A DNA stretch of 50,317 nt, taken from positions 1 to 50,317 of the IMG/VR virus record IMGVR_UViG_3300037517_002510; one strand, given 5' to 3'. A program made the position numbers and the translations under genes. Below are positions 1-8,092 of the stretch, one piece after another. A model generated the notes under the pieces. The model saw only the letters and a program-made list of their open reading frames with translations. It made no database searches and was not told the DNA's origin. Source of the DNA: a virus. Position 1 is the stretch's first letter, and each line of letters starts with the position of its first letter.

Positions 1-127
1 AGAGCTGGGGTTCGGACATCCTGTGCTTCGACAGCATCATGACGAAGACGCGGGCCAAGGAGCACTTCCGTCAGATCATCGACGACATCCTGCGTCCCGC
101 GACGAACTGGATTATGACCTACTACCT
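1..127. repeat. Terminal overlap, left copy (circular closure)
   Basis: Bases 1-127 are identical to 50191-50317. The capsid reading frame runs through the junction without a break, so the contig is a closed circle of 50,190 bp. A length of 127 equals a k-mer size commonly used by short-read assemblers, so this is more likely an assembly overlap than a physical terminal repeat of the virion DNA. Confidence 0.95.
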
Positions 128-1259
128 TCAGCGCAAGGCGATGGAGTTGGCGGGCGCAAAGTGGTCCGTGGCCGCGGGTCTTCCGGACATCGAGTTCACT
201 TGGGATGCGGGCGGCTACGTCTACCTGAACGTGGACGACGGTGCGGGCAACCCCATCGACGCCACCGGCCGGCTCACCCCGGAAATCCTGAAGTCCCGCG
301 TCACGCGGCAGTTCTTCCTTGGCGCCATCCAAGCGGGCAAGGAGGGCTTCGACAGCCTGCAATTGCACACGGACAAGGACACGTTCGCCTACCTCGGCAA
401 GGAAGTCCCGACACTGTATGACCAGTGGCGTTTCGGCACCTTCAGCCCGGCGGCGAAGGAGTTCTACAAGTATGGGTTCAGCGGCTACGTGGGCGACTTC
501 ATGGTGAAGGTGCTCCAGTTCCCGCTGCGCTTCAACCGTGTGGCGGCTGGCCGTTACCAAGTGGTCCTGCCCTACGTGAACGTGGCGGCGACCGAGGGCA
601 TCCGTTCGGAGTTCAATCCGGACTACGACAACGCCCAGTATCAGATCAGCTACATCAACAACCCCCGTTCGCTCCGCGTCCTGCCCTACCGGCCGGAAGC
701 GTTGAACCCCACCATGCCGTTCATGGTCCGGGATTACGGCGGCAAGTGGCGCTTCGCCACGAACGACCTCGGTGGTGACTGCAATGGCCGGCCCATCGAC
801 AACAGCCGTGGCAACAAGGGCAAGTTCATCGCCGACTTCCAGTTGGCCGTGAAGCCCGAGCACACGGAATGGCTTGAGGTCATCTTCCACAAGGTTGACC
901 GTCCTTGTGTGACCATTGTCGCCACCTGCAATGACGACCCGGGCTATCCCGCCCAGAGCTACGACAGCGTGAACGACACCTGCCCCGGCGTGATTCAGTT
1001 CACCGCCGTCTCCGATGGCGCGAACTTCGTGGTGGATGCCGACGGCATCACCTGCGACGGGAACATCGTTCCCTTGGGCGGTGCCATCACCGACGCAACT
1101 CTGGCGACGTTCGTCTCCGAGCTGCAAGTCGCGTGGGCTGCTGCTGGCATGACCGGAACGTGGACCGTGGCCGATGCCGCCACGAACCTCATCCAGCTCG
1201 CCGGCACCGCGGAGGTTCCGCTGAACTGCACGGACGTTCAGGTTGCGTTCAACCTGTAA
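1..1259 (+). CDS. Major capsid protein, C-terminal part
   Basis: This is the continuation of the gene that starts at 49881; joined across the contig ends it encodes 522 residues in one frame. An ATG at 39 is internal and not the real start. The protein is rich in Asn, Tyr and Gly, has no membrane segment, and stands alone behind a long structured leader with its own terminator, as expected for the most abundant virion protein. The assignment rests on size, isolation, expression signals and the presence of portal, scaffold and terminase elsewhere, not on a recognised signature. The last 110 residues or so contain several cysteines and read like an added surface domain. Another abundant virion protein is the main alternative. 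Confidence 0.7.
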   Translation, partial: SWGSDILCFDSIMTKTRAKEHFRQIIDDILRPATNWIMTYYLQRKAMELAGAKWSVAAGLPDIEFTWDAGGYVYLNVDDGAGNPIDATGRLTPEILKSRVTRQFFLGAIQAGKEGFDSLQLHTDKDTFAYLGKEVPTLYDQWRFGTFSPAAKEFYKYGFSGYVGDFMVKVLQFPLRFNRVAAGRYQVVLPYVNVAATEGIRSEFNPDYDNAQYQISYINNPRSLRVLPYRPEALNPTMPFMVRDYGGKWRFATNDLGGDCNGRPIDNSRGNKGKFIADFQLAVKPEHTEWLEVIFHKVDRPCVTIVATCNDDPGYPAQSYDSVNDTCPGVIQFTAVSDGANFVVDADGITCDGNIVPLGGAITDATLATFVSELQVAWAAAGMTGTWTVADAATNLIQLAGTAEVPLNCTDVQVAFNL

Positions 1260-1275
1260 GCGCGGCTTACAACAC

Positions 1276-1303
1276 GGGGAGCCCTTTCGGGGGCTCCCCT
1301 TTC
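1276..1303 (+). terminator. Rho-independent terminator after capsid gene
   Basis: A GC-rich stem (GGGGAGCCC pairing with GGGCTCCCC) with a short TTTCG-type loop ends in TTTC, 17 bases after the capsid stop codon. It would uncouple capsid mRNA from the downstream small genes. Confidence 0.8.
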
Positions 1304-1319
1304 AAAATAGGATGCTAGC

Positions 1320-1586
1320 ATGAAAATGAACGAGCGTGAGATGGATGCGATGGGCCGCATTGGCGGAACGTCATCGAAAAATTTTGAGTTCCCTGTCCCC
1401 GAAGGAGTGGAGCTGGACGGCGAGTCCGGCCGGGCAATGGTGGATTGGGAACTTACCCCGGAGGGCACCCTGCGCGTGATCGCGTTTGACGGCGTGTCGC
1501 TGGCGGAATCTTCCACCCCCACCAACGAAAGCGAGGGTCCGGAGATGGAGATGGATGAAATGGAGGAGGAGGTAGTTTCCGCATGA
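1320..1586 (+). CDS. Small acidic hypothetical protein
   Basis: This 88-residue protein has a strongly acidic, Met/Glu-rich C-terminus and no recognised domain. Its ATG overlaps a TGCTAGCA octamer at 1313-1320, a variant of the motif repeated across this genome. Its stop overlaps the next start (ATGA). A head-associated role is only inferred from its position between the capsid gene and other virion-like genes. Confidence 0.75.
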   Translation: MKMNEREMDAMGRIGGTSSKNFEFPVPEGVELDGESGRAMVDWELTPEGTLRVIAFDGVSLAESSTPTNESEGPEMEMDEMEEEVVSA

Positions 1587-1990
1587 GCACATTCAACGAT
1601 TTGGTGGAAGGCTGCATCGACTGCCGCCCCGACGGGGAGAAGCTGACAGCCATCGTCGCGCTGCTGGAACGGCAGGCGGGGGCGACCTCTGCCAGCTCCT
1701 ACGCGCAGAATGAGGTTTCCGTGAACGGGAACGACGTTGAGATTCTATCCGCGGCCGGCGCCGGGGTGACGTATCAGCAGGTTGTGGTGCAAAACCGAGG
1801 TATCTATCCGGTGGCCATCAAGTATGGTGCCGGCGCTGATAGCACGGGCGCCAACGGTGAAATCATCCTTGCGGCCGGCTTCGTGGAGAACGACGGAACC
1901 GGGGGCGTGCTGAACGTGGACGGATACCTCGGTGCCATCACGGCCGCCGCGGACAATTTGTCAAAAGTCTCAGTTGTGGTCATCCAGTAA
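1583..1990 (+). CDS. Hypothetical virion-associated protein
   Basis: This 135-residue protein is preceded by a GGAGGAGG ribosome-binding site and translationally coupled to the gene before it. The sequence is Ala/Gly/Val-rich with alternating hydrophobic residues, suggesting a beta-rich fold. Residues about 45-135 resemble small decoration or fibre-base proteins in texture only. No family is recognised. Confidence 0.75.
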   Translation: MSTFNDLVEGCIDCRPDGEKLTAIVALLERQAGATSASSYAQNEVSVNGNDVEILSAAGAGVTYQQVVVQNRGIYPVAIKYGAGADSTGANGEIILAAGFVENDGTGGVLNVDGYLGAITAAADNLSKVSVVVIQ

Positions 1991-1996
1991 CCCATC

Positions 1997-2212
1997 ATGG
2001 GAATGAACATGGTCAACGTCGGGCTGCGAACCGGCCCGGCAAAGCCGAGGCCAAAGGTCCAGATTGGCGTGGTCCGGAGGGCCAGCATGCCGGCAGGGAC
2101 TGTGGTTCCCTTGTTCGGGGACAGTTTCAACTGGTGGTTAAACGGTGCCCCTGTCATGGGTTCCACCGTAACCTTCGATTACGGACTCAACGGCGGACCT
2201 CTAGGAATTTGA
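1997..2212 (+). CDS. Small hypothetical protein
   Basis: This 71-residue ORF sits between two virion-like genes with 6-base and 3-base gaps. It is basic near the N-terminus and has no recognised motif. The start region has several ATG codons (1997, 2003, 2009), and the exact start is uncertain. The tight spacing supports a real gene. Confidence 0.6.
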   Translation: MGMNMVNVGLRTGPAKPRPKVQIGVVRRASMPAGTVVPLFGDSFNWWLNGAPVMGSTVTFDYGLNGGPLGI

Positions 2213-2215
2213 CGT

Positions 2216-3154
2216 ATGGCATGGACAGTTACCACCGGCACCGTAAGCGGCACCGCCGGCTCCCTCATCACCGCCCTCGACCTTGAGCTGGTCACGAACC
2301 GTGGCTGGACCAAGGAGTTCTCGGGCACCAACAAGGCGGCCTACCGCAACAGCGCGCTGGCGCTGGCTCGGAAATACATGCGGGTGGTCGATGATGGCAC
2401 GGCTCCGACCTCCGGCGCTAGGGAATCCCTTGTCCAAGGCTACGCCACGATGTCGACGGTGGATGCCGGCACCGGACAGTTCCCAACCTCGGGCGACGCC
2501 TACATTCGCAAGAGCAGCTTGGCCGACGCCACGGCGCGGACCTACCTTGCGGTGGGCGACGACAAGACGTTCTACCTTTTCGTGCTAACCGGGGACACGG
2601 CCAACCAATACCTAAGCCACGGGTTCGGCGACTTCTACTCTTACAAGCCGGCTGATACGCAGGCGTGCATCCTGTTTGCGCGGCCGGTGAACACCACTTC
2701 CTCGTCCGAGTGGTCCTTCTTCTGGCAATGGAACAACAGCACCTATGGTGCAAATTCAGCCAATTACATTGGCGGAAGCATCGTTGGAGTCCCGGGAGAA
2801 ACGACGCTGTGCAAAACAGTTTCCGGAGCCGTTCAAATCGCAAACTACGGTGCGGAGGCAGTGAACTCGCACATCCCATTCCCGAATGTTGCGGACGGTG
2901 CCATCTGGGTGTCCCCATATCAGATGCTCACCAGCGCGGGCGGAAGCACGGTGGTGGACAAGGTTCTCCGTGGAAAGCTCCGCGGAATTTACTATCCGAT
3001 GCACAACTCCGTGAACTTCAGCGATGGAGACACGTTCAACGGGGCGGGCGACTTGGCGGCGAAATCGTTCAGAATCCTGAAGGGGGTTGGATTTAACGGG
3101 ACTTCTACCTACGTCGGCGCCGTTGAAACCACCGAACCCGAATCCAGCACGTAG
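2216..3154 (+). CDS. Putative virion structural / tail protein
   Basis: This 312-residue protein resembles a group of phage structural proteins that open with a Trp/Thr-rich strand. They then carry a segment like 'FSGTNKAAYRN', a 'RVVDDG' segment, and 'FPTSGDAYIRKSS' followed by 'YLAVGDDKTFYLF'. Such proteins occur near tail or fibre genes of environmental phages, and their exact role is unknown. The gene is followed after two bases by the next ORF. The reading frame and codon use are typical of the genome. Confidence 0.8.
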   Translation: MAWTVTTGTVSGTAGSLITALDLELVTNRGWTKEFSGTNKAAYRNSALALARKYMRVVDDGTAPTSGARESLVQGYATMSTVDAGTGQFPTSGDAYIRKSSLADATARTYLAVGDDKTFYLFVLTGDTANQYLSHGFGDFYSYKPADTQACILFARPVNTTSSSEWSFFWQWNNSTYGANSANYIGGSIVGVPGETTLCKTVSGAVQIANYGAEAVNSHIPFPNVADGAIWVSPYQMLTSAGGSTVVDKVLRGKLRGIYYPMHNSVNFSDGDTFNGAGDLAAKSFRILKGVGFNGTSTYVGAVETTEPESST

Positions 3155-3156
3155 TC

Positions 3157-3618
3157 ATGGCCGCGCTGCCTTACGATGGGACCACGGACAACGGGGTGTT
3201 TGAATCCCGGAGCGCCGTGCTGCTTTCCGCAATCCTTCACCGCAGCGTCCGCACCACCGACGGCGTGCAGTATTGGCTGGGGGCAGGCAAGGACGCCGTG
3301 GTGGGGAATCCGGCACCCGGCTACAAGTTCGAGCGTTACGGCTCGCTCAAGCTGCGGCTGGCCATCTCGTCCGGGACGCACATCGTCTACGCGCAGGTGC
3401 TACAACCGGACGCCTCCGCAACCCGGCCGTTCCTTCGCGTGCTGGCAAACGGCGACATCGGGTTCAACGCACCGCTGACATCAACTGCCGGCTCGTCGAC
3501 CGGGTGGCAGACGTTGGCCGTCTCCGTGACAGCATCGCAGGACGGAGGCGTTCTGGTTGAGCTTTGCAACGCCGACTTGTCAAAACCCTGCTGGTTCGAC
3601 AACGTCACCGTGTTATGA
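3157..3618 (+). CDS. Jelly-roll-like carbohydrate-binding candidate
   Basis: The protein has 153 residues and looks all-beta. The C-terminal segment ending 'CWFDNVTVL' is the kind of final strand seen in carbohydrate-binding (CBM-like) jelly-roll modules, where 'hhDNVxV' closes the sandwich. This is a texture match, not a proven domain. Its position among lectin-like genes supports a host-surface binding role. Its stop overlaps the next start. Confidence 0.7.
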   Translation: MAALPYDGTTDNGVFESRSAVLLSAILHRSVRTTDGVQYWLGAGKDAVVGNPAPGYKFERYGSLKLRLAISSGTHIVYAQVLQPDASATRPFLRVLANGDIGFNAPLTSTAGSSTGWQTLAVSVTASQDGGVLVELCNADLSKPCWFDNVTVL

Positions 3619-4637
3619 GCGCCATGACCACCACCATTGGGACCGGCCTTCAGGGTGGCGCCAACCGCTCCGGCTACGTCTACGACGGCCTGACGCAGTA
3701 TCCGGACCTCGCATGGTCGGAAGGCTACGTGTTCCGCGGCGGAACCGGCTGGTGGCAGGAGTGGCTGACGATCTTCCCGACCTACGACGAGGCGACCGCC
3801 AGCGTGACTGGCGCCAATTACGCAACCTTGGGCGGAGGTTCCGTGAACGTCTATGCCAGCAATGCTGGCACTGGATGGACGGAAGCGTTCACGGGCCTGT
3901 TCCCATCCGTTCAGGAAACGGACGCAAACATGGTAGCCTACGTCTACCAACGGGTTAATTTCCGCAACTGCCCTCCGTTCGTGGGCAACAGCGCCCCGTT
4001 CGTGCCGTTTACTTCCGGCGGGCAGTTAACCAACACGCAAAATCGCCGGGCATGCTACGCCCAGACCAATGTCGGGCTTCGTCCAGCTCTGGTGCCTGCC
4101 GCGGTTCCCGATGCGCTGGAGATGAGCTTCGACGGCACAGGCCAGTATTACCTTCGCACCGGGGCCGGGACTAACGGAGGCAATGTCATGGTCCTGTTCC
4201 GGACCACCTCGGCCAACACGCGACTGGCGGCCCACGTTTACGATACCGCAACCCCGGCCAATGTGGGCCTTCAGCTTGGCTGCTCAGGCGGACAGTCGGT
4301 AGTGTGGGCGGCCAAGACGACCGCCCTGACCACTATTGAAAATCCCGGCCCACTGCTGCCTGCGGTCACCGTGAATGACGGCGCAATTCATTCGGTGAGT
4401 GCTTACACAATAGGCAACAGCCCGACTTTCTTGGCCGCGACGGACAGCACGGACCAGACGGCTACCTTTTCCGGTAACGCGGCAATGCCAAGCACTAGTT
4501 TCTCTGTGACGCTCGGTTGTAAAAACGACTTCAGTAATCCGTTCATTGGGGAAATTGTTGAAATTGTTCTCTTTCGCAACGATGCGCCTTTGGCTACTAA
4601 AATAGCCATCAGCCAGCAACTGATCGCCCAATGGTAG
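3615..4637 (+). CDS. Lectin-like (concanavalin/LamG-type) tail protein
   Basis: The start at 3615 was chosen because it overlaps the previous stop as ATGA; the upstream part of the frame lies inside the preceding gene. The 340-residue product ends with a segment typical of LamG/ConA-like domains: 'GQYYLRTG' and 'VMVLFRTTS', then 'GEIVEIVLFRNDAPL' about 25 residues before the end. The N-terminal half is Gly/Tyr/Trp-rich. It probably binds glycans on the cell surface as part of a fibre or spike. GC drops visibly in the last 250 bases, which may mark an exchanged tip domain. Two octamers (3854 and 3863) lie head to head here. Confidence 0.75.
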   Translation: MSAMTTTIGTGLQGGANRSGYVYDGLTQYPDLAWSEGYVFRGGTGWWQEWLTIFPTYDEATASVTGANYATLGGGSVNVYASNAGTGWTEAFTGLFPSVQETDANMVAYVYQRVNFRNCPPFVGNSAPFVPFTSGGQLTNTQNRRACYAQTNVGLRPALVPAAVPDALEMSFDGTGQYYLRTGAGTNGGNVMVLFRTTSANTRLAAHVYDTATPANVGLQLGCSGGQSVVWAAKTTALTTIENPGPLLPAVTVNDGAIHSVSAYTIGNSPTFLAATDSTDQTATFSGNAAMPSTSFSVTLGCKNDFSNPFIGEIVEIVLFRNDAPLATKIAISQQLIAQW

Positions 4638-5359
4638 TCCTCATCTCAGGAACATTTGGAAATGTCGTTTCAACGAAATTCGTGAACACGACTATGGACT
4701 CCTTAACTCGGGCGCTTCCGTTTGGAAGCCAGTGGTCCAAGGTGCGGGTAGGGATTCGGTGCTTGCATGGGTTAGCTACCGCAACCCCGACCCCGGCAGA
4801 GCAAGTCCCGCTTTTCTTCGGACTGGATTCGTCCGCCGCCGCCTACGGTTACCCCAACACGTTCAACACGGTTCCGACCGGCGTGCGGGCGTTGGGGCTA
4901 TGGGTTGGAAACCCGCATCGGACCGGCGTAAGCAACCCGCATTATGACAACACCGCGGCGCAAAACCTGATTATTGACCAGACCGAGGCGACGGTGATTG
5001 TCAGTAGCCAGCTATCAGTTACACCCTACTGGACAGGCGCAACCGCCACCAATCAGGTGCTTGTGCTTGAGTTCACCAAGGGCAGCTCCGCGATTACCGT
5101 CGATGCCTTGTTCCTGAACACGACGGCCACAGCGATATCGGAGGCTACCTTCGACAGCGTAATGGCCGCCGACACGATGGCCGCAGGTCTGGCGTTGCTG
5201 GGGGTTACCTACACGCTGGAAACGCATTCCATTCCCGGAGCCATCGCCCGGGAAGCCGACGGGGCGCTGGACCGAGTGTGCCTTTCCCAATCATTTAACC
5301 CGGCCGGTTCCGGGCAGGAGGTTCAGATGCAAAAACTGGCCATCCGCCGTCTTTACTGA
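4631..5359 (+). CDS. Virion protein, tandem paralog copy 1
   Basis: The 242-residue protein is clearly related to the next gene. Both share 'LTRALPFGSQW' / 'LARAFAIGSDW', then 'FFGLDSS' / 'DFGLDHE', 'YPNTFN' / 'YPSTFD', 'GLALLGVTYTLE' / 'LALLALGGTYTLA', and a C-terminal 'LAIRRLY' / 'FTLRRIA'. The pair arose by tandem duplication. The function is unknown, but the position between a lectin-like protein and a papain-like protein suggests a virion surface component. This copy is less GC-rich than its sister. Confidence 0.75.
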   Translation: MVVLISGTFGNVVSTKFVNTTMDSLTRALPFGSQWSKVRVGIRCLHGLATATPTPAEQVPLFFGLDSSAAAYGYPNTFNTVPTGVRALGLWVGNPHRTGVSNPHYDNTAAQNLIIDQTEATVIVSSQLSVTPYWTGATATNQVLVLEFTKGSSAITVDALFLNTTATAISEATFDSVMAADTMAAGLALLGVTYTLETHSIPGAIAREADGALDRVCLSQSFNPAGSGQEVQMQKLAIRRLY

Positions 5360-5361
5360 CC

Positions 5362-6087
5362 ATGCCAGCATACAAGCAGACCAAGACCATTGCCGGGACA
5401 CCCACGGACCTTTTCAAGCTGTCCGCGGACACCTTGGCGCGTGCTTTTGCCATTGGCTCCGACTGGACGCAGCTTCGGTTTGGGTTCCGGGCGCAACTGG
5501 ACGCCGCTCCCGCCGCCGGCTCCGCGGCCATCGTCCGCTTCGACTTCGGCTTGGACCACGAGGCCGGACCGCTTTACCCAAGCACGTTCGACGCCCCAAA
5601 CTCCGGAGCGCATTACATCGTCCAGCGGAACGCCTACCAGCTTGAGAACCGGGTGGCTGGACCACCCGTGGTGTTCTACCCGTCCGCCGGGGCAAACGAT
5701 GACGTGGTGGTGGATGGCCACAACCTCACGGACGACTTCAGTGCCAGCACGGGCCAGTCCCGCCTCAGTGGCAACCCTGACATAATGGGGTGCTACATCA
5801 TCGAAATCACGAAGGGCACCGACTACGAATACCGCTACCTGTTTCCGTCGGCTGACGCGATGGTTCACAAGACCTCCGCAAACCTTGCGACCGCGATGGG
5901 TGTGGCGGACATGGGTCTGGCGCTGCTGGCACTTGGCGGAACTTACACGCTGGCATCCGCCACGATCACCGGGGCCGCCGCACGGGCCACACTTTACGGG
6001 CAGTTAAACCGGGCTTTCGTGTCATGGGCGAAGGACCAAACCGCGCCGATTAACTTCACCGACTTCACCCTCCGCAGGATTGCATGA
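5362..6087 (+). CDS. Virion protein, tandem paralog copy 2
   Basis: This is the sister of the preceding 242-residue protein (241 residues), with conserved blocks along the full length. The start codon is followed directly by the genome-wide octamer (M-P-A encoded by ATGCCAGCA), as also seen at 22349 and at the capsid start 49881. Its stop overlaps the start of the next gene. Confidence 0.78.
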   Translation: MPAYKQTKTIAGTPTDLFKLSADTLARAFAIGSDWTQLRFGFRAQLDAAPAAGSAAIVRFDFGLDHEAGPLYPSTFDAPNSGAHYIVQRNAYQLENRVAGPPVVFYPSAGANDDVVVDGHNLTDDFSASTGQSRLSGNPDIMGCYIIEITKGTDYEYRYLFPSADAMVHKTSANLATAMGVADMGLALLALGGTYTLASATITGAAARATLYGQLNRAFVSWAKDQTAPINFTDFTLRRIA

Positions 6088-6497
6088 AACCTGTCTCCAT
6101 TGAGCTGCTGCACGGCTCCCTGAAGCGCGCCGGATTCACGGAGATTCGGTTCGGCGACGAAAACTACGTGGCTCCGTCGAGGTCATGGCTGGGTGAGTTC
6201 GCCAGCTACATCCGGAGCAACGCACCCGCCTACTTCGCCCAGAAGTTCGACTGCGAGAACTTCGCCCGGTGGGCATCCTGCGAGGCAGACAAGGCGCTGT
6301 ATGCGTCTGAGGTTACGGATGCCGGCCACACTTTCGCGGAAGCACGCTGCGTTCTCCAAAAGGACGGTAAATCGCAGATGCACGCGCTAAACGTAGTCCT
6401 GTGTGATGATGAAAAACTTTACGTGCTTGAGCCGCAGAATGGTGGGGTGTTTCTGCTTGATGATTTTGACGCTCTGTGGACCTCTGTGCGGCTGTAA
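6084..6497 (+). CDS. Papain-like cysteine-peptidase-fold protein
   Basis: The 137-residue protein has the order Cys ('KFDCENFARW', about residue 55), His ('SQMHALNVV', about 100) and acidic/Gln ('YVLEPQNG', about 115). That is the arrangement of papain-like or transglutaminase-like small phage proteins related to the MOA/agglutinin C-terminal domain. The motif order is visible in the sequence; catalytic activity is inferred. It precedes membrane and lipoprotein genes and may act at the cell envelope during entry or lysis. Confidence 0.65.
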   Translation: MKPVSIELLHGSLKRAGFTEIRFGDENYVAPSRSWLGEFASYIRSNAPAYFAQKFDCENFARWASCEADKALYASEVTDAGHTFAEARCVLQKDGKSQMHALNVVLCDDEKLYVLEPQNGGVFLLDDFDALWTSVRL

Positions 6498-6537
6498 GCA
6501 TGAGCCGGCAGGTCCGCCGATTATGCGGTAACCCACC

Positions 6538-6846
6538 GTGGACAATTACTTTCAACTTTTACAAGACCACAGTGATCTTTTACAAGACCACGGTGAGCAA
6601 ATAGCCGTGCTTCAAATCGAAATGAAGGCCACAAAAACTGAACTCGCGGAGTCCAAGATGCGGGAACGCGACTTGGAAAAGGCTATCAACCATCACAACG
6701 TCACGCTGGCGCAGTGGGGCGTCATTCTCTCGGCACTGGTGTTCGTGGCCGGCACCGTGACCACGCTTGCCGTCCGATCTTCCTATGAATCCGTGAAGGC
6801 TGCCATCATATCGGAAAACGCGAACCGAAACTCACGCCCACAATGA
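6538..6846 (+). CDS. Coiled-coil membrane protein
   Basis: This GTG-started 102-residue protein has a heptad-rich N-terminal coiled coil (residues about 5-55, with a short 'LLQDH' repeat) followed by one transmembrane segment (about 62-82, 'GVILSALVFVAGTVTTLAV'). Its stop overlaps the holin-like gene. The architecture recalls haemolysin XhlA-like or spanin-like accessory lysis proteins. That role is inferred from topology and neighbours only. Confidence 0.65.
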   Translation: MDNYFQLLQDHSDLLQDHGEQIAVLQIEMKATKTELAESKMRERDLEKAINHHNVTLAQWGVILSALVFVAGTVTTLAVRSSYESVKAAIISENANRNSRPQ

Positions 6847-7031
6847 ACAAACTTTTTGAAATCATCGTTCGTGCCAGCATTCAAGCCGTTGCCGGCGCGA
6901 TGATGTCGAAGGGAATCGTGATTTCAGACGGACACATCGAACAGATTGCCGGCGCGGCGACCATCATCGTCACCGTAGTCTGGTCGGTCTGGTCAAAAAA
7001 CAAGGCAGCCCATGAAAAACCACAAGATTAG
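6843..7031 (+). CDS. Holin-like small membrane protein
   Basis: The 62-residue protein has two hydrophobic stretches (residues about 10-25 and 35-52), ending in 'VTVVWSVWSKNK'. This is a familiar tail of short phage holin-superfamily proteins, in which a Gly-containing helix is followed by VWS-x-W and lysines. It sits between a coiled-coil membrane protein and a lipoprotein, which supports a lysis role. The endolysin lies about 27 kb away. Confidence 0.65.
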   Translation: MNKLFEIIVRASIQAVAGAMMSKGIVISDGHIEQIAGAATIIVTVVWSVWSKNKAAHEKPQD

Positions 7032-7308
7032 CCTGCTGCTGGCAGTGATGCTGGCAGGCTGCGCGGTGAACCGGCCCCAGTTCTACGAAAAGACCACCGG
7101 GACCAACGGTGTTGTCATGGAGCGCAGGCTGGCCGTGTCCACATGGACGTTCTGGCCGGCAACTTCCGAAATCGGGAAGCAGAAAGCGTCGCTCGGGAAG
7201 ACCTTCAGCCTCGGTCAGTCGGAACTGGACCAGTCCGGCGGCGGAACCAACATGGTTGAGGCGCTGAAGTCCATTGACTCCATCATCGGCAAGCTCTCCC
7301 CAAGGTAA
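7012..7308 (+). CDS. Outer-membrane-type lipoprotein
   Basis: The 98-residue protein opens with a lipoprotein signal peptide: basic MKNHK, a hydrophobic core, and lipobox L-A-G-C with the acylated Cys at about residue 17. The mature part is small and polar. Its start lies inside the end of the holin-like gene. A lipoprotein next to a holin-like gene suggests an Rz1-like o-spanin, though no Pro-rich region is evident, so that remains a guess. A lipoprotein implies a diderm host. Confidence 0.7.
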   Translation: MKNHKISLLLAVMLAGCAVNRPQFYEKTTGTNGVVMERRLAVSTWTFWPATSEIGKQKASLGKTFSLGQSELDQSGGGTNMVEALKSIDSIIGKLSPR

Positions 7309-7309
7309 C

Positions 7310-8047
7310 ATGGCAACCGCAGCACAACTTCGGGCTCAAGCACTCGCGCTGATCAACATGGCCAGCGCGCAGAACGTCAATGCCGTGCTGGCAGCCGGAG
7401 TCGTGGCCAAAAACGAGGGCACTCCGCTGGACCCGACGCTTTCCACGCAGGAATTGCTGGATGCCTCGGCATATCTCGTGACGCAGCCGCAGAGCGACCT
7501 GAATGCCATCACGGTCCAGCAAGCCTTGGCGCTGCTCCAGAACGCAGGCGGAGTCTCCTCGGTGGTTGCCGGCACGAACGTCACCGTGGACAACACAGAC
7601 CCGGCGAATCCGGTCATCAGCGCGACGGGAGGGGGCGGTGGCGGAGACGTTGCGGTGATTGATGCTGGCACGTTTACCGTGGATTGGGACACCGAGTTCG
7701 GCGGCCTTACCAGCGCGTTACACGGCGGCCAATGCTTTGAGGCGCAGTTCGACCTCATATCCGGATTCTCCGGACCACGGCAGGCCGGTGACGTGCTGCT
7801 GGTCTGGAACACCGACCTGTCACAGGCGGAGGGCAACGGGGGCACGCATGTCTCCAAGAAAATCCCGATCACCGTCGGGCTCCGCGGCGCCACGGACACC
7901 TATGCCGATTTCCGCGTCATCTTTCACACAATGCCATGCCCGGACACGTCGGACCTGACGCCGGGCTTCCGGCCCTACAACTACCACAGTTCGGTGACAG
8001 ACAGCGCCGAGGAGAGTTACGCCTTCGTGGTGCTCAGAACGGCATGA
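7310..8047 (+). CDS. Fibre-like virion protein with Gly linker
   Basis: The start at 7310 is two bases after the previous stop; the upstream extension of the frame lies in that gene. The 245-residue protein has a helical N-terminal half (residues 1-80). Next comes a beta segment 'VVAGTNVTVDNTDPANPVIS', a form common just before collar or fibre repeats. After that come a poly-Gly hinge (about 112-118) and a C-terminal beta domain. This is a trimeric fibre or receptor-binding layout. The stop codon lies in the terminator of the convergent operon. Confidence 0.7.
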   Translation: MATAAQLRAQALALINMASAQNVNAVLAAGVVAKNEGTPLDPTLSTQELLDASAYLVTQPQSDLNAITVQQALALLQNAGGVSSVVAGTNVTVDNTDPANPVISATGGGGGGDVAVIDAGTFTVDWDTEFGGLTSALHGGQCFEAQFDLISGFSGPRQAGDVLLVWNTDLSQAEGNGGTHVSKKIPITVGLRGATDTYADFRVIFHTMPCPDTSDLTPGFRPYNYHSSVTDSAEESYAFVVLRTA

Positions 8048-8072
8048 AAAAACCGCCACGGTTAGGTGGCGG
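8047..8072 (-). terminator. Terminator of the leftward head operon
   Basis: On the minus strand a perfect 7-bp stem (CCGCCAC/GTGGCGG, loop GGTTAG) is followed by six T residues. It lies 20 bases beyond the scaffold-like stop and abuts the stop codon of the convergent fibre gene. A TGCTAGCA octamer lies beside it at 8077. Confidence 0.88.
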
Positions 8073-8092
8073 CTGGTGCTAGCAGTGGCAGC

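Noticed and set aside
1-127. Physical direct terminal repeat of the virion genome
   Set aside because: Length equals a common assembler k-mer and the repeat lies within the capsid gene; circular assembly overlap is simpler.
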